Shown here piece by piece: positions 1-6,647 of a stretch of DNA of 64,000 nucleotides (positions are counted from its first letter, which is position 1; each line of letters begins with the position of its first letter). The notes under the pieces were generated by a model that had not been told where the DNA came from, did no database searches, and saw nothing but the letters and a program-made list of their open reading frames with translations. The translations under genes and the position numbers were made by a program. The stretch is from a virus: positions 27,159 through 91,158 of IMG/VR virus record IMGVR_UViG_3300005096_000071. One strand, 5' to 3'.

Positions 1-1
1 C

Positions 2-100
2 CGCGATCCGGAGGCAATGCGAACCGAGGCTACGCAGATCGCCGCGATGGCGATCCGTTTCAAGCGGGATATCTGCGATGGTGGGAAGCACGACCGATGA
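2..100 (+). CDS. C-terminal fragment of a small phage protein
   Basis: The window opens inside a reading frame that ends with TGA at 98-100. The visible tail (32 residues) is helical and Met/Ala-rich (EATQIAAMAIRF), a pattern often seen in small phage accessory proteins of unknown role. The stop overlaps the ATG of the next gene by four bases, which supports a real translationally coupled gene. The function cannot be given. Confidence 0.55.
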   Translation, partial: RDPEAMRTEATQIAAMAIRFKRDICDGGKHDR

Positions 101-462
101 GACGCTTAGCCCTACACATCGCGGTTCGCATCGCCGCAGTTGCGATCGCGGCATGGTCGAGCGGTTGTGTTGGCGTCGTCGACGATGCCTTCACCGATGC
201 CGCGACCCTCATCGAGTCGGAGGAGGAGGCCAACCCGTGCGGCCCCGTCCTGGACTGCATGATGGGAGCGTGCACGTACCAGCACCACGCCTCCGGGTCT
301 CGGGCCCAGGGATACGTTGCCGGATGCGTCGAGGCCTGCATGGGAGTGCTCGAAGTCGCAGAGGAGGACCGGTGGGTGCGCGGAGCCGCGGGCCGAGCCT
401 TCGCATCGTGTGAGACCGACGCCGACGACTGTGGCGATCTTGTTTTGGAGTGTGTGGAATGA
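97..462 (+). CDS. small cysteine-rich lipoprotein
   Basis: A 121-residue protein with a charged start (MRR), a hydrophobic stretch and a lipobox-like SSGC ending at Cys24, so it is probably exported and lipid-anchored. The mature part holds about nine cysteines (NPCGPVLDCMMGAC, GCVEACMG, SCETDADDC, ECVE), which suggests a disulfide-bonded periplasmic fold. Its ATG overlaps the preceding stop, and its own stop overlaps the next ATG at 459. The role is unknown; superinfection exclusion or lysis-related functions are common for phage lipoproteins, but nothing here proves either. Confidence 0.7.
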   Translation: MRRLALHIAVRIAAVAIAAWSSGCVGVVDDAFTDAATLIESEEEANPCGPVLDCMMGACTYQHHASGSRAQGYVAGCVEACMGVLEVAEEDRWVRGAAGRAFASCETDADDCGDLVLECVE

Positions 463-1016
463 CTGACCGAATCGAATGGACAAAACGGGAGCGGGCGCAC
501 GGCGATCCGCATTGGGTTGCGAGTTTTGGGCCGTATGCGCTCACTGTCACCGTTGGGTGCCCTTGGATCTGGACGTGGGAGATCGACCATCCCGATCACG
601 GCGAGGAGGCGCGATCCGACGACGATTGGGACTACCAGGAGGTCGCGAAAGCGCAGCAACGTTGCGAGCTGATGGCGCGGGCGCTGCTCATCGGAGCGGA
701 CACCGACATCGGCGCGGCGGTGCCCGACGACTTCGGCGCGTCGCTCCAACTCTCACTGCTTCGCGGCGGGGTCGAGAACACGCGGGCCTCGATGGCCCTC
801 GGCGGCAAGGCGCTCCGCGCTGCTAGCGATGGCGACACCGAGAAGGCGCTCCACCACGACGTGCTGGCGGGCCCCGGGCCTGGCCGCACCTCCCCCAGCC
901 GCCGGACCTCGACACGGCGACGTGGCGCGCGCTGTGCCGCTACTTGGCGAGCGGGGTCCACGGCCGAACGCCTGATCCGGCCCACTTGCGGGCAGAGCAG
1001 AAACGCAAGCTGGTGA
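459..1016 (+). CDS. hypothetical protein, probably frame-shifted near its 3' end
   Basis: The ATG at 459 overlaps the previous stop. The first ~130 residues have ordinary composition (WIWTWEIDHPDHG, QEVAKAQQRCELMARALLIGA). After about position 880 this frame becomes Arg/Ser/Thr-rich and looks like an out-of-frame reading, while the +2 frame from about 890 becomes natural (PPDLDTATWRALCRYLAS). The change falls beside a C-rich run (acctccccc). A single indel would fuse this gene to the ORF at 944-1282. No family was recognised. Confidence 0.55.
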   Translation: MTDRIEWTKRERAHGDPHWVASFGPYALTVTVGCPWIWTWEIDHPDHGEEARSDDDWDYQEVAKAQQRCELMARALLIGADTDIGAAVPDDFGASLQLSLLRGGVENTRASMALGGKALRAASDGDTEKALHHDVLAGPGPGRTSPSRRTSTRRRGARCAATWRAGSTAERLIRPTCGQSRNASW

Positions 1017-1282
1017 GCGCTGGCTACATCAACAACGACGGCGCACTGACCGACAAGTGCATCGAGGCCCATGAGAAGGCCCCAATGAAGGAGTACACCG
1101 TGGTGGCGTCGTGCACGATTAGCCTGCATACGACCGTGAAGGCCAAGACCGAAGCGGAGGCGATAGAGATCGCGAACTGCCGCGACATCGGGGCGATCTT
1201 CGATCAGACCGATGCCGCCGAGGAGTGGGCAACATCAGGCGAGATCGACGGGACCCCTTTCGAGGTGTCGGTGGAAAAGTGA
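944..1282 (+). CDS. hypothetical protein; downstream half of a broken gene, or two small proteins
   Basis: The only start in this frame before the conserved-looking segment is TTG 944, and protein-like sequence already runs upstream of it, so the true start is doubtful. An internal ATG at 1085 would give a 65-residue protein, MKEYTVVASCTISLHTTVKA, with the beta-strand-then-EAEAIE pattern of small phage proteins. The TGA at 1280-1282 overlaps a GTG for the next gene. It may be the continuation of the 459 gene after a frame break. Confidence 0.5.
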   Translation: MASGVHGRTPDPAHLRAEQKRKLVSAGYINNDGALTDKCIEAHEKAPMKEYTVVASCTISLHTTVKAKTEAEAIEIANCRDIGAIFDQTDAAEEWATSGEIDGTPFEVSVEK

Positions 1283-1829
1283 AACGGACGCCGCACATCA
1301 TCCCCGATCGCCTATGGGTCCGCGAGTCGTTCCGGTTCCCTGCTGCCCAGGACGAGGTCTCACCGGCAGTCGTCGGAACTAGAAGCGTAAACGCGGGATA
1401 TAACGAGCCGTGGTGTCCGACTGAATACGCCGATGGGTGCACCAGGAACGACAACAGCGTTGGCCCGTTTGGTCGCAAGCGATCCGCGATGCACATGCCA
1501 CGGTGGGCGAGCCGCATCGTCTTGGAGATCACCAATGGGACCGTTCACGACTTCGCCTTTTTGAGCTGCTCCGGGCGGAGCGCCTATGGTCCATCACAGA
1601 GGCCGAGGCGGAAGCTGAGGGCGTCGGCCAGCTTGAGCTAATAGGACCGTCGCAACGGCTACCTCGTGACGACCAGGGACGAACGCAGGGTACCCACCCC
1701 TTCACGATCTCGTTCGCGTCCCGGTGGGACACCACCAACGCCTCGCGCGGCTTCCCGTGGGTGGACAACCCTTGGGTGTGGGTCGTCGGGTTTCGCAGGA
1801 CACAAGCACATGACTCAGAATCCATTTGA
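1279..1829 (+). pseudogene. ASCH-like phage protein, interrupted by a frameshift
   Basis: It starts at GTG 1279, overlapping the previous stop. Frame 1 carries DRLWVRESF and HMPRWASRIVLEIT; frame 0 then carries LWSITEAEAEAEGV and WDTTNASRGFPW-VDNPWVWVV. These blocks occur in this order within one protein in a widespread phage family related to ASCH/EVE RNA-binding folds. The frames join at a run of five T (about 1557-1562): one extra T gives ...FAFFELLRAERLW in one frame. The usual N-terminal segment before RLWVRE also seems absent. It could be an assembly indel or a decayed gene. Confidence 0.6.
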
Positions 1830-2076
1830 AACGTTTATCGAGGCGTCGACCTACAACGGCGTAACCGAGAGGGATGCCCAAACTGTACGGGACTGGGCCC
1901 TTGCAGTCGTGAACACGGCTGTAAGCAAGGATGAGGACACCGCCGACCAGGCCGCCACTAGGGCGATGATCAGCTTATTCCTGGCAGCTATCGCCCACGC
2001 TGCCCCGCAGGCTAACCACTCGAACATCGCACTAGGGCGCCGCCTCCGGGAAGCGCTTGGAGAACCGAAACCGTGA
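1810..2076 (+). CDS. hypothetical small protein
   Basis: An 88-residue protein, MTQNPFETFIEAST..., mostly alpha-helical and acidic to neutral (AVVNTAVSKDEDTADQAATRAMISLFL). The ATG at 1810 was chosen because upstream sequence in this frame is Arg/Pro-rich shadow. Its TGA overlaps the GTG of the next gene at 2073, showing an operon with translational coupling. No family recognised. Confidence 0.6.
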   Translation: MTQNPFETFIEASTYNGVTERDAQTVRDWALAVVNTAVSKDEDTADQAATRAMISLFLAAIAHAAPQANHSNIALGRRLREALGEPKP

Positions 2077-2552
2077 AGCAGTACGAGATCATCAATCCAT
2101 CCAATCCGTGCACCATCGAAGCGAACGACGACATCGTCGCAGGGGTCGCTATGATGGCGGTTGGATCCGGCCAACTCGGCCTTGCCGATGAGGCGGGCAA
2201 TTGCATAATCCCGCTGCTTATGTTCGGCGGTTTCATCCGCTGGCTCGTCGACGTCGGGATCGCGAAGCCGGAGCACGACGAGGCGGAGGCCGGCGCCGCC
2301 CTCAAGGCCTACGTGCTGGACCACAAGCTGGCGATCGCCGACGTCCTCGACACGTGCATGTACGGATCGTTCGCGGACCGCAAGGCCTACAACCGCGGCC
2401 TGGATATGATCCTCGGCACGGTCGCGAAAACGAAGTGGCGCGACGACTGGGCCACCGATCGCCGGTCGTCGGTCAATGACATCTGTGCGGCGTGCTGGGC
2501 CACCGCCAAGACGCTACGCGAGGGGATGAGCGACGATGCCGTCCCGAACTAG
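2073..2552 (+). CDS. hypothetical protein
   Basis: A 159-residue protein from GTG 2073 (GTGA overlap with the previous stop). It contains a hydrophobic patch, CIIPLLMFGGFIRWLVDVGI, that is short for a membrane helix, then an acidic helical middle and a C-terminal ICAACWATAKTLREGM segment. It belongs to the run of small overlapping accessory genes at the left of the window. No family recognised. Confidence 0.65.
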   Translation: MKQYEIINPSNPCTIEANDDIVAGVAMMAVGSGQLGLADEAGNCIIPLLMFGGFIRWLVDVGIAKPEHDEAEAGAALKAYVLDHKLAIADVLDTCMYGSFADRKAYNRGLDMILGTVAKTKWRDDWATDRRSSVNDICAACWATAKTLREGMSDDAVPN

Positions 2553-2580
2553 CGGGCAGTAGTGGGGGCTCGCGCTTCGG

Positions 2581-2760
2581 ATGTTCGCCCACTCGATCAT
2601 GCGGATGACGGACCTCGGTCGTTACGATCACGACCGCTGCGGGGTCGATCGAGTCATTCCACTCTCCGACCTGGAGTGCAACGACGGCCATCTCTTGGAG
2701 ATGACGATCGAACAGGTCGTCGACAGGCAACGCCGGCAGCTGGAGGAGGCTGGGATATGA
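2581..2760 (+). CDS. hypothetical small protein (59 aa)
   Basis: A short frame running from ATG 2581 to TGA 2758-2760: it begins MFAHSIMRMTDLGRYDHD and ends with a helical QVVDRQRRQLEEAGI. The stop overlaps the ATG of the next gene by four bases (ATGA), the coupling used throughout this region, and the frame has natural composition while the overlapping frame is Arg-rich. An in-frame stop lies just upstream, fixing the start region. Function unknown. Confidence 0.55.
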   Translation: MFAHSIMRMTDLGRYDHDRCGVDRVIPLSDLECNDGHLLEMTIEQVVDRQRRQLEEAGI

Positions 2761-2984
2761 TCCCCACGATGGGCAACCCGATCCGGCTCAAGCTCGGTGG
2801 CGATCGCGGCCCCGTGTTTCATTTCGCCGACGGATCTGCGGCCACAGGTCCCCGAGTCTACTACTCGGGGTGCCGTCTGAAGTCGATCGGGTTCGACACC
2901 TCGGGGGACGACGGTTGCGAGGCGGCGGTCTGGGCGGGTGCAACGATCGGGCTCATCGTCCGCTCGGAGATCGCCAGTGCCTGA
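2757..2984 (+). CDS. hypothetical small protein (75 aa)
   Basis: It begins MIPTMGNPIRLKLGG at ATG 2757, overlapping the previous stop. It is likely a small beta-rich fold (GPVFHFADGS, PRVYYSGCRLKSIGF) with a hydrophobic C-terminus (AAVWAGATIGLIV). The next gene probably starts at GTG 2977 inside its last codons. No family recognised. Confidence 0.55.
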   Translation: MIPTMGNPIRLKLGGDRGPVFHFADGSAATGPRVYYSGCRLKSIGFDTSGDDGCEAAVWAGATIGLIVRSEIASA

Positions 2985-3126
2985 GGTTCGACAGCCGCCG
3001 CGGTTGTCGAACCTCGACGCTATCGCGGGGGCCGGCCGTGGGTTCCTCGCGATGGGATGCGCGGCGGCGATCCTGCTCACGCTCGGCGCGTGCTACCTCG
3101 TGGCAAAGGGCGACCACGATGGGTGA
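2977..3126 (+). CDS. small membrane protein (49 aa)
   Basis: From GTG 2977: a short basic/proline N-terminus, then one clear transmembrane helix (AMGCAAAILLTLGACYLVA) and a charged tail KGDHDG. It overlaps the previous gene by eight bases. A single-helix protein of this size could be a membrane-active accessory protein, but nothing identifies it. No gene is convincing between 3127 and the minus-strand stop at 3169. Confidence 0.5.
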   Translation: MPEVRQPPRLSNLDAIAGAGRGFLAMGCAAAILLTLGACYLVAKGDHDG

Positions 3127-3168
3127 CGTGATCGACGGCAACATAAACTGGGAGCTGCGTAAGGGATC

Positions 3169-4128
3169 TCAACGCGGTGGCGCCAGACCGACATCGTCGC
3201 CGAGGGCCCTGCCGATCCGGACCAAGACCCGGCCGTCGCCATTGTTGATCGTCATCGTTCTCCCGACTTTGGACTTCACCGAAACCTCGCTCGATGTGGT
3301 GGCGCCCTCGGTCGAGGTGGCGATCGCGACCATCTGATCCTCGGCGTTGTCCCAGCAGCACCGCAGGTTCACGCCCTCGCCGAGCCGCTCCTGAGCCACC
3401 TCTGAAAGCTCGTCGCACCACCCCGGCATACTCGGGCGGGCGACCACCTCCCACGCCATGCCGGCGTAGCCTCGCACCTCGACCACGTCGCCGATGCTGA
3501 GTTGTTTGTGGTCGCCGACCGGCTCGTCGCCGAGTCGCGACACAAGGAACGGCCGCATCATGCCCTTGAAGGGGCCGTCGAGCGCCAGCATCGTCCTGGT
3601 CTCGAAGCGCCGATCGCAGTCGTTCCCGATCCCCGTCATCGCCCACCGCGACGTCAAGCCCGCGAATTGCATCGCGGTGACGTCGCCCGGCTGCATGTTC
3701 CCGAGGAGTCGATCGGATAGGTAGGTGATCTCGACCTTTGCGATCGCCATAATCGCCCCGTCCCCCGCGGCCTCGGATGCCAGTTTGAGTGCGTCCAGAT
3801 CGTGGTCCGACAGCGCGGATCTTGCTGTGACGCTGAGTCCTTTGACCGCCCGGACCAGTGCCTCCTCCGTTTTCTCCGAAGCCGCCGCGGCTGCCAACCT
3901 GTCGCGCTCGCGCATCGAAACGGTGCGCGGGTAGGCGATCTCGAACGTCGCCCCATGGGGGAGAGACTCAGGCGTCCGGTACACACCGATCCCCCCGAGG
4001 CGGACAAAACGATCGCCGGTGAGGATCACCCACAGGTCCGGGTCCAGCGTCGAATCGTTGTGCGCTACCAGGACAATGTCGCCGGGGTGGAGGTCGCGCG
4101 CGGTTACTCTGGTGTTTTCATTGCTCAC
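3169..4128 (-). CDS. hypothetical protein (319 aa)
   Basis: A minus-strand gene. GTG 4128 is preferred over upstream starts because a TACCCT -10-like hexamer lies exactly six bases before it. The N-terminal part is beta-rich (LHPGDIVLVAHNDSTL, LWVILTGDRFVRLGG), the middle is helical and Ala-rich (RDRLAAAAASEKTEEALV), and the C-terminal half is again beta-rich (QLSIGDVVEVRGYAGMAWEVV). It is divergently oriented from the gene at 4181. No family recognised. Confidence 0.6.
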   Translation of the reverse strand: MSNENTRVTARDLHPGDIVLVAHNDSTLDPDLWVILTGDRFVRLGGIGVYRTPESLPHGATFEIAYPRTVSMRERDRLAAAAASEKTEEALVRAVKGLSVTARSALSDHDLDALKLASEAAGDGAIMAIAKVEITYLSDRLLGNMQPGDVTAMQFAGLTSRWAMTGIGNDCDRRFETRTMLALDGPFKGMMRPFLVSRLGDEPVGDHKQLSIGDVVEVRGYAGMAWEVVARPSMPGWCDELSEVAQERLGEGVNLRCCWDNAEDQMVAIATSTEGATTSSEVSVKSKVGRTMTINNGDGRVLVRIGRALGDDVGLAPPR

Positions 4129-4168
4129 ACGCCGAGGGTACACCATATGCGGGCGATCCACGAGGTGG

Positions 4169-4174
4169 TAAGGT
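4169..4174 (+). promoter_or_regulatory. -10-like hexamer TAAGGT six bases before GTG 4181
   Basis: TAAGGT lies exactly six bases upstream of the start codon, the spacing repeated at many plus-strand operon heads here. No good -35 is visible 17 bp upstream (TATGCG). Translation would be leaderless or nearly so. Confidence 0.35.
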
Positions 4175-4180
4175 GGCCGT

Positions 4181-4867
4181 GTGCCGACTCTCGACCCCAG
4201 CCGCTACGGTGGCCCCGTCCGTGCCCCGCGCGACTGCGCGTGTCCTGACCCCGCCACCCCGGGGACGTCGCCGAACATGCTCCCCGTCTCCGACCCGTGC
4301 GCCGAGGGGGAGGGGAACGTCCCTGTGGTCGACACTACCTACCAGTGCAGCGTGATGGTGGGGCTCCAGCCAACTCTCGACCGCGCCCGCCGGGTTGTGC
4401 ACGAGATCGGCATGAGGCCCTACCGGGTCTTCATCGTGTGGCAGGAGCGCAACCAGAACCGCGATCTTGTGGAGGTGGCTCGAAAAGAGCTGATGCCGGT
4501 GCGGGTCGACGGCCTCGACGGGGTCGATCTCTCGCTGGGCGCCGCGGGCCTCCAGGCCGAGGGCGCGATCACCCTCCGGGAGGTGAGCCCGGCTCAGACA
4601 TCCGAGGACGAGCTGCGCGGCTACCTGAACGGCGTAGAGTGGGCGGCGCAGACCAGCAATCGCGAGTACTTCTACGAGGTACAGGCGGCGGCCAGGTGCG
4701 TCGGGGAGTCGCCACGCGTCCGGCGTTTCATCCTTGCGAGTGAGCCGTTCCTGAAGGGCGGTGCCGGAGAGTTTCGCGTCCGGCTCGTCGACCAGGAGAT
4801 CGCGCGTCGCGACGGACAGGATCGGACCGTGGTCGCTGAGACCGGCGGCCCTCGCCTGGTGACGTAG
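4181..4867 (+). CDS. hypothetical phage protein (228 aa)
   Basis: GTG 4181 start, with no upstream in-frame alternative of natural composition. After a Cys/Pro-rich opening (RAPRDCACPDPAT) the protein is well-behaved globular sequence: VGLQPTLDRARRVVHEIG, RPYRVFIVWQERN, REYFYEVQAAARCVG, RRFILASEPFLKGG. It is a single-gene unit between a divergent and a convergent neighbour. The conserved-looking motifs suggest a real protein, perhaps virion-associated, but no named family was recognised. Confidence 0.6.
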   Translation: MPTLDPSRYGGPVRAPRDCACPDPATPGTSPNMLPVSDPCAEGEGNVPVVDTTYQCSVMVGLQPTLDRARRVVHEIGMRPYRVFIVWQERNQNRDLVEVARKELMPVRVDGLDGVDLSLGAAGLQAEGAITLREVSPAQTSEDELRGYLNGVEWAAQTSNREYFYEVQAAARCVGESPRVRRFILASEPFLKGGAGEFRVRLVDQEIARRDGQDRTVVAETGGPRLVT

Positions 4868-4868
4868 G

Positions 4869-5072
4869 TCAGACCCTCGGGGGCCACTCCCATCGGCCAT
4901 TGCTGTCGCCTTGTATCGAGACGACGCTGTCGATTCGAATCGACTCACCGTCCTGCGGAAAGATCTGCAGCTTCAGGCAGCTGTCGGAGTGGACCTTGAC
5001 CACTATCGCTGCGTGTGGCCCGTCTCCCTCGGAGCCGTAGTAGTGAACGATTCGACCGATCGATGGCTTCAT
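4869..5072 (-). CDS. small conserved-type phage protein (67 aa)
   Basis: ATG 5072 gives MKPSIGRIVHYYGSEGDGPH...WEWPPRV. The layout GRIVHY - AAIVVKVHSD - LQIFPQDGE - WEWP matches a widespread family of 60-80 residue phage proteins of unknown function, likely a small beta barrel. A TACCAC hexamer lies six bases upstream of the start, divergent from the gene at 5095. It ends two bases from the convergent 4181 gene. Confidence 0.65.
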   Translation of the reverse strand: MKPSIGRIVHYYGSEGDGPHAAIVVKVHSDSCLKLQIFPQDGESIRIDSVVSIQGDSNGRWEWPPRV

Positions 5073-5082
5073 GTGCTGGTGG

Positions 5083-5088
5083 TACCAT
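5083..5088 (+). promoter_or_regulatory. -10-like hexamer TACCAT six bases before ATG 5095
   Basis: TACCAT followed by six bases and the start codon. A weak -35 (TCGATG) lies 17 bp upstream. The divergent gene at 5072 has the same arrangement (TACCAC, six bases, ATG) on the other strand. Confidence 0.4.
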
Positions 5089-5094
5089 GACGGA

Positions 5095-5598
5095 ATGACG
5101 ATCGGCACCGAGTACGAGATCAACACGCGGACGGCGATCTTCCGATCAACGTTCGAGTCCGGCACGATCGCCGAACACACCTACGACGGCTCGGTGTTGA
5201 CGATCTCCGCATTTGGAGGATCGGAGTTCGGCGAGTTTCCGATCGAGGACCTCGTTGCGGTGAACCGGAAGTACCGAGCCTGGCAGCGGCTTGTCCGCGA
5301 GAAGCTCACGCCGACCATCGAGCCGCGGCCGCTCTATGACGCGAACTGGAGCAGTGCCCGCGACCGCATCCGCCACTCGTTCGAGACGCACGGGATGCAG
5401 CTGTCTAAACTCGACTGGCGCCGAGGCCGAGGGATCCGGATCGAGGAGCGCCCGCTGGTCGCTGTGACCTGGGCGGTCGGCGAGTGCTGGACCGCAGCGC
5501 TCGCGCGGTTCTTCAACACGGCGGCCCTCGCCTGCACCGACGGCGGTGCAGGCATCGACGAGGTTGTGGTCGAAGACGTGGCCGACCTCGTGCTATAG
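5095..5598 (+). CDS. hypothetical protein (167 aa)
   Basis: ATG 5095 (MTIGTEYEINTRTAIF) is selected by the -10 hexamer six bases upstream. The protein is mixed alpha/beta, with an aromatic-rich middle (FETHGMQLSKLDW) and a Gly/Asp-rich acidic end. It is a stand-alone plus-strand gene that converges with the minus gene ending at 5618. No family recognised. Confidence 0.55.
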   Translation: MTIGTEYEINTRTAIFRSTFESGTIAEHTYDGSVLTISAFGGSEFGEFPIEDLVAVNRKYRAWQRLVREKLTPTIEPRPLYDANWSSARDRIRHSFETHGMQLSKLDWRRGRGIRIEERPLVAVTWAVGECWTAALARFFNTAALACTDGGAGIDEVVVEDVADLVL

Positions 5599-5617
5599 GC
5601 GACGCGGAGTAGAGCTT

Positions 5618-6025
5618 TTACCAGCGGGCGGCCGCTAAGCGCTGCTCCAGCTTGCGCCCGTCGAGCGTCGGTCGGACATCCGCGGGCTCCTCGGCCTCGA
5701 TCGAGAGCTTCCGCTGAAAGTGCCGGGCCGTGAACTCGGCACTTTCAGCGTTGAACATGAGACGGTCGAGGCGGGTCCACGGTTTCCGCTCACTCCGATT
5801 GGTCCGGACCATCTCGCGGTTGTAGTCCCGTATTTTCTCGGGGACGCTGGTGACGTGGAGCCGGCCGTTCATCCACGCGCGGAGCGTGTAGAGCGTGGTC
5901 ATGTAGGGCTTGTAAGTGGCAGGGGAGGGTCTCATGGGCTCCCAGAGCCCCAGGCTTTGCGCGGCCTCGCTGCGGTGGATCTCGGTTTTCAGGGCGATGA
6001 TGTCGACGTTTCGGTACCAGGACAT
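5618..6025 (-). CDS. hypothetical protein (135 aa)
   Basis: Minus-strand frame from ATG 6025, MSWYRNVDIIALKTEIHRSEAAQSLG. It is helical, with the basic segment KIRDYNREMVRTNRSERKPWTRLDR and the tail LDGRKLEQRLAAARW. It overlaps the end of the PTH2-like frame by 37 bases, so it probably belongs to the same leftward transcript as the tRNAs. No family recognised. Confidence 0.5.
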   Translation of the reverse strand: MSWYRNVDIIALKTEIHRSEAAQSLGLWEPMRPSPATYKPYMTTLYTLRAWMNGRLHVTSVPEKIRDYNREMVRTNRSERKPWTRLDRLMFNAESAEFTARHFQRKLSIEAEEPADVRPTLDGRKLEQRLAAARW

Positions 6026-6336
6026 GTTCTCTCGCTAAGCAACGGGAGCCCCGCGAGGGCCTCCCGTATCTTTGGGTGTTGGATGCGGCGAAACGGGACC
6101 ACCCCGAACGCCATCAGGGATCCGCGCCACGGCGGATCGGGTTCTTCGATCGGTACGACCGACGCGCCCGCCGCTGAGGCCAGCGACGCGACGCGATCCA
6201 GCTCGCGCTCGTCGGCTGCAGCGAGCACGACGACGCACGTGTCGGCGCCGTGGTGCTCTCCGGTGCGGGCGGCCGCGTGTGCCAGCTGGGCCGCGAGTAC
6301 GCCCAGGGGGACGTCTGTGCGGACTACGAGGTAATG
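5989..6336 (-). CDS. PTH2-type peptidyl-tRNA hydrolase-like protein without a standard start codon
   Basis: The translated segment YLVVRTDVPLGVLAAQLAHA, then HHGADTCVVVLAA, EPDPPWRGSLMAFGVVP, matches the bacterial PTH2/DUF2000-like fold that releases peptidyl-tRNA. The match begins immediately after the CCA of the upstream tRNA gene: the codon where Met is expected is CAT (6336-6334), and no ATG, GTG or TTG occurs in this frame back through both tRNA genes. It could start at a rare codon, use the internal CTG, or be a 5'-truncated remnant. The link to tRNA genes fits the function. Confidence 0.6.
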   Translation of the reverse strand, partial: HYLVVRTDVPLGVLAAQLAHAAARTGEHHGADTCVVVLAAADERELDRVASLASAAGASVVPIEEPDPPWRGSLMAFGVVPFRRIQHPKIREALAGLPLLSERTCPGTETSTSSP

Positions 6337-6417
6337 GTGGAGAGAGCAGGATTCGAACCTGCGACCAACAGCAGCACCCGAGGGCCCGCCTTGCTCTGAC
6401 CGCTGAGCTATCTCTCC
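6335..6417 (-). tRNA. tRNA-like gene with encoded CCA and aberrant anticodon arm
   Basis: Read on the minus strand: a seven-pair acceptor stem (GGAGAGA/TCTCTCC), TA, a D-arm GCTC...GAGC, a perfect T-arm GCAGG-TTCGAAT-CCTGC, discriminator A and encoded CCA. The 30 nt between D- and T-arm do not form a normal 5-pair stem with a 7-base loop; the best fold is GGCGG/CTGCT with two G-U pairs and an 11-base loop. The anticodon is therefore unassigned. It could be a real unusual tRNA, an inactive one or a sequence error. Confidence 0.7.
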
Positions 6418-6420
6418 GGG

Positions 6421-6494
6421 GGGCCGGACAGGACTCGAACCTGCGACACTCGGGGTGCTTAGCCCCGCCGCTCTGCCAACTGAGCTACCGGCCC
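6421..6494 (-). tRNA. tRNA gene, anticodon AAG by position (identity doubtful)
   Basis: Minus strand: acceptor GGGCCGG/CCGGCCC, D-arm GCTC...GAGC, anticodon stem CGGGG/CCCCG with loop CTAAGCA, and T-arm GCAGG-TTCGAGT-CCTGT. By position the anticodon is AAG (Leu), but the gene lacks the long variable arm of Leu tRNAs and A34 is unusual in bacteria, so identity is uncertain. No CCA is encoded, the discriminator is C, and only three bases separate it from the next tRNA, implying one processed transcript. Confidence 0.8.
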
Positions 6495-6647
6495 GTGAAC
6501 GCACGAAACCCGACGGCCGGGTCTCGTTTTCGGTCTCCCCGTGGGGCTGACTGTCAAGCGCGCATGCCACAAGGTTGATCATCGTCGAGGGTCTCGTCAA
6601 GGGGGGTATTGCAAAAGACACTCCGCCCGTCGCCGATCCTGACACCA
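6495..6647. other. intergenic region upstream of the tRNA pair
   Basis: This 153-bp gap contains a consensus TTGACA on the minus strand (around 6553), pointing toward the tRNAs, without a convincing -10 at 17 bp. A short hairpin ACCCG/CGGGT lies near 6508. No gene is visible. It probably holds the tRNA promoter. Confidence 0.35.

Noticed and set aside
3119-3337. Plus-strand ORF MGDVIDGN... after the 49-aa membrane gene
   Set aside because: It runs into the 3' half of the opposite-strand 319-aa gene and becomes Arg/Ser/Thr-rich; only the first ~20 residues look natural.
6335-6494. tRNA genes as an integration site
   Set aside because: No integrase, excisionase or duplicated attachment core is visible in the window.
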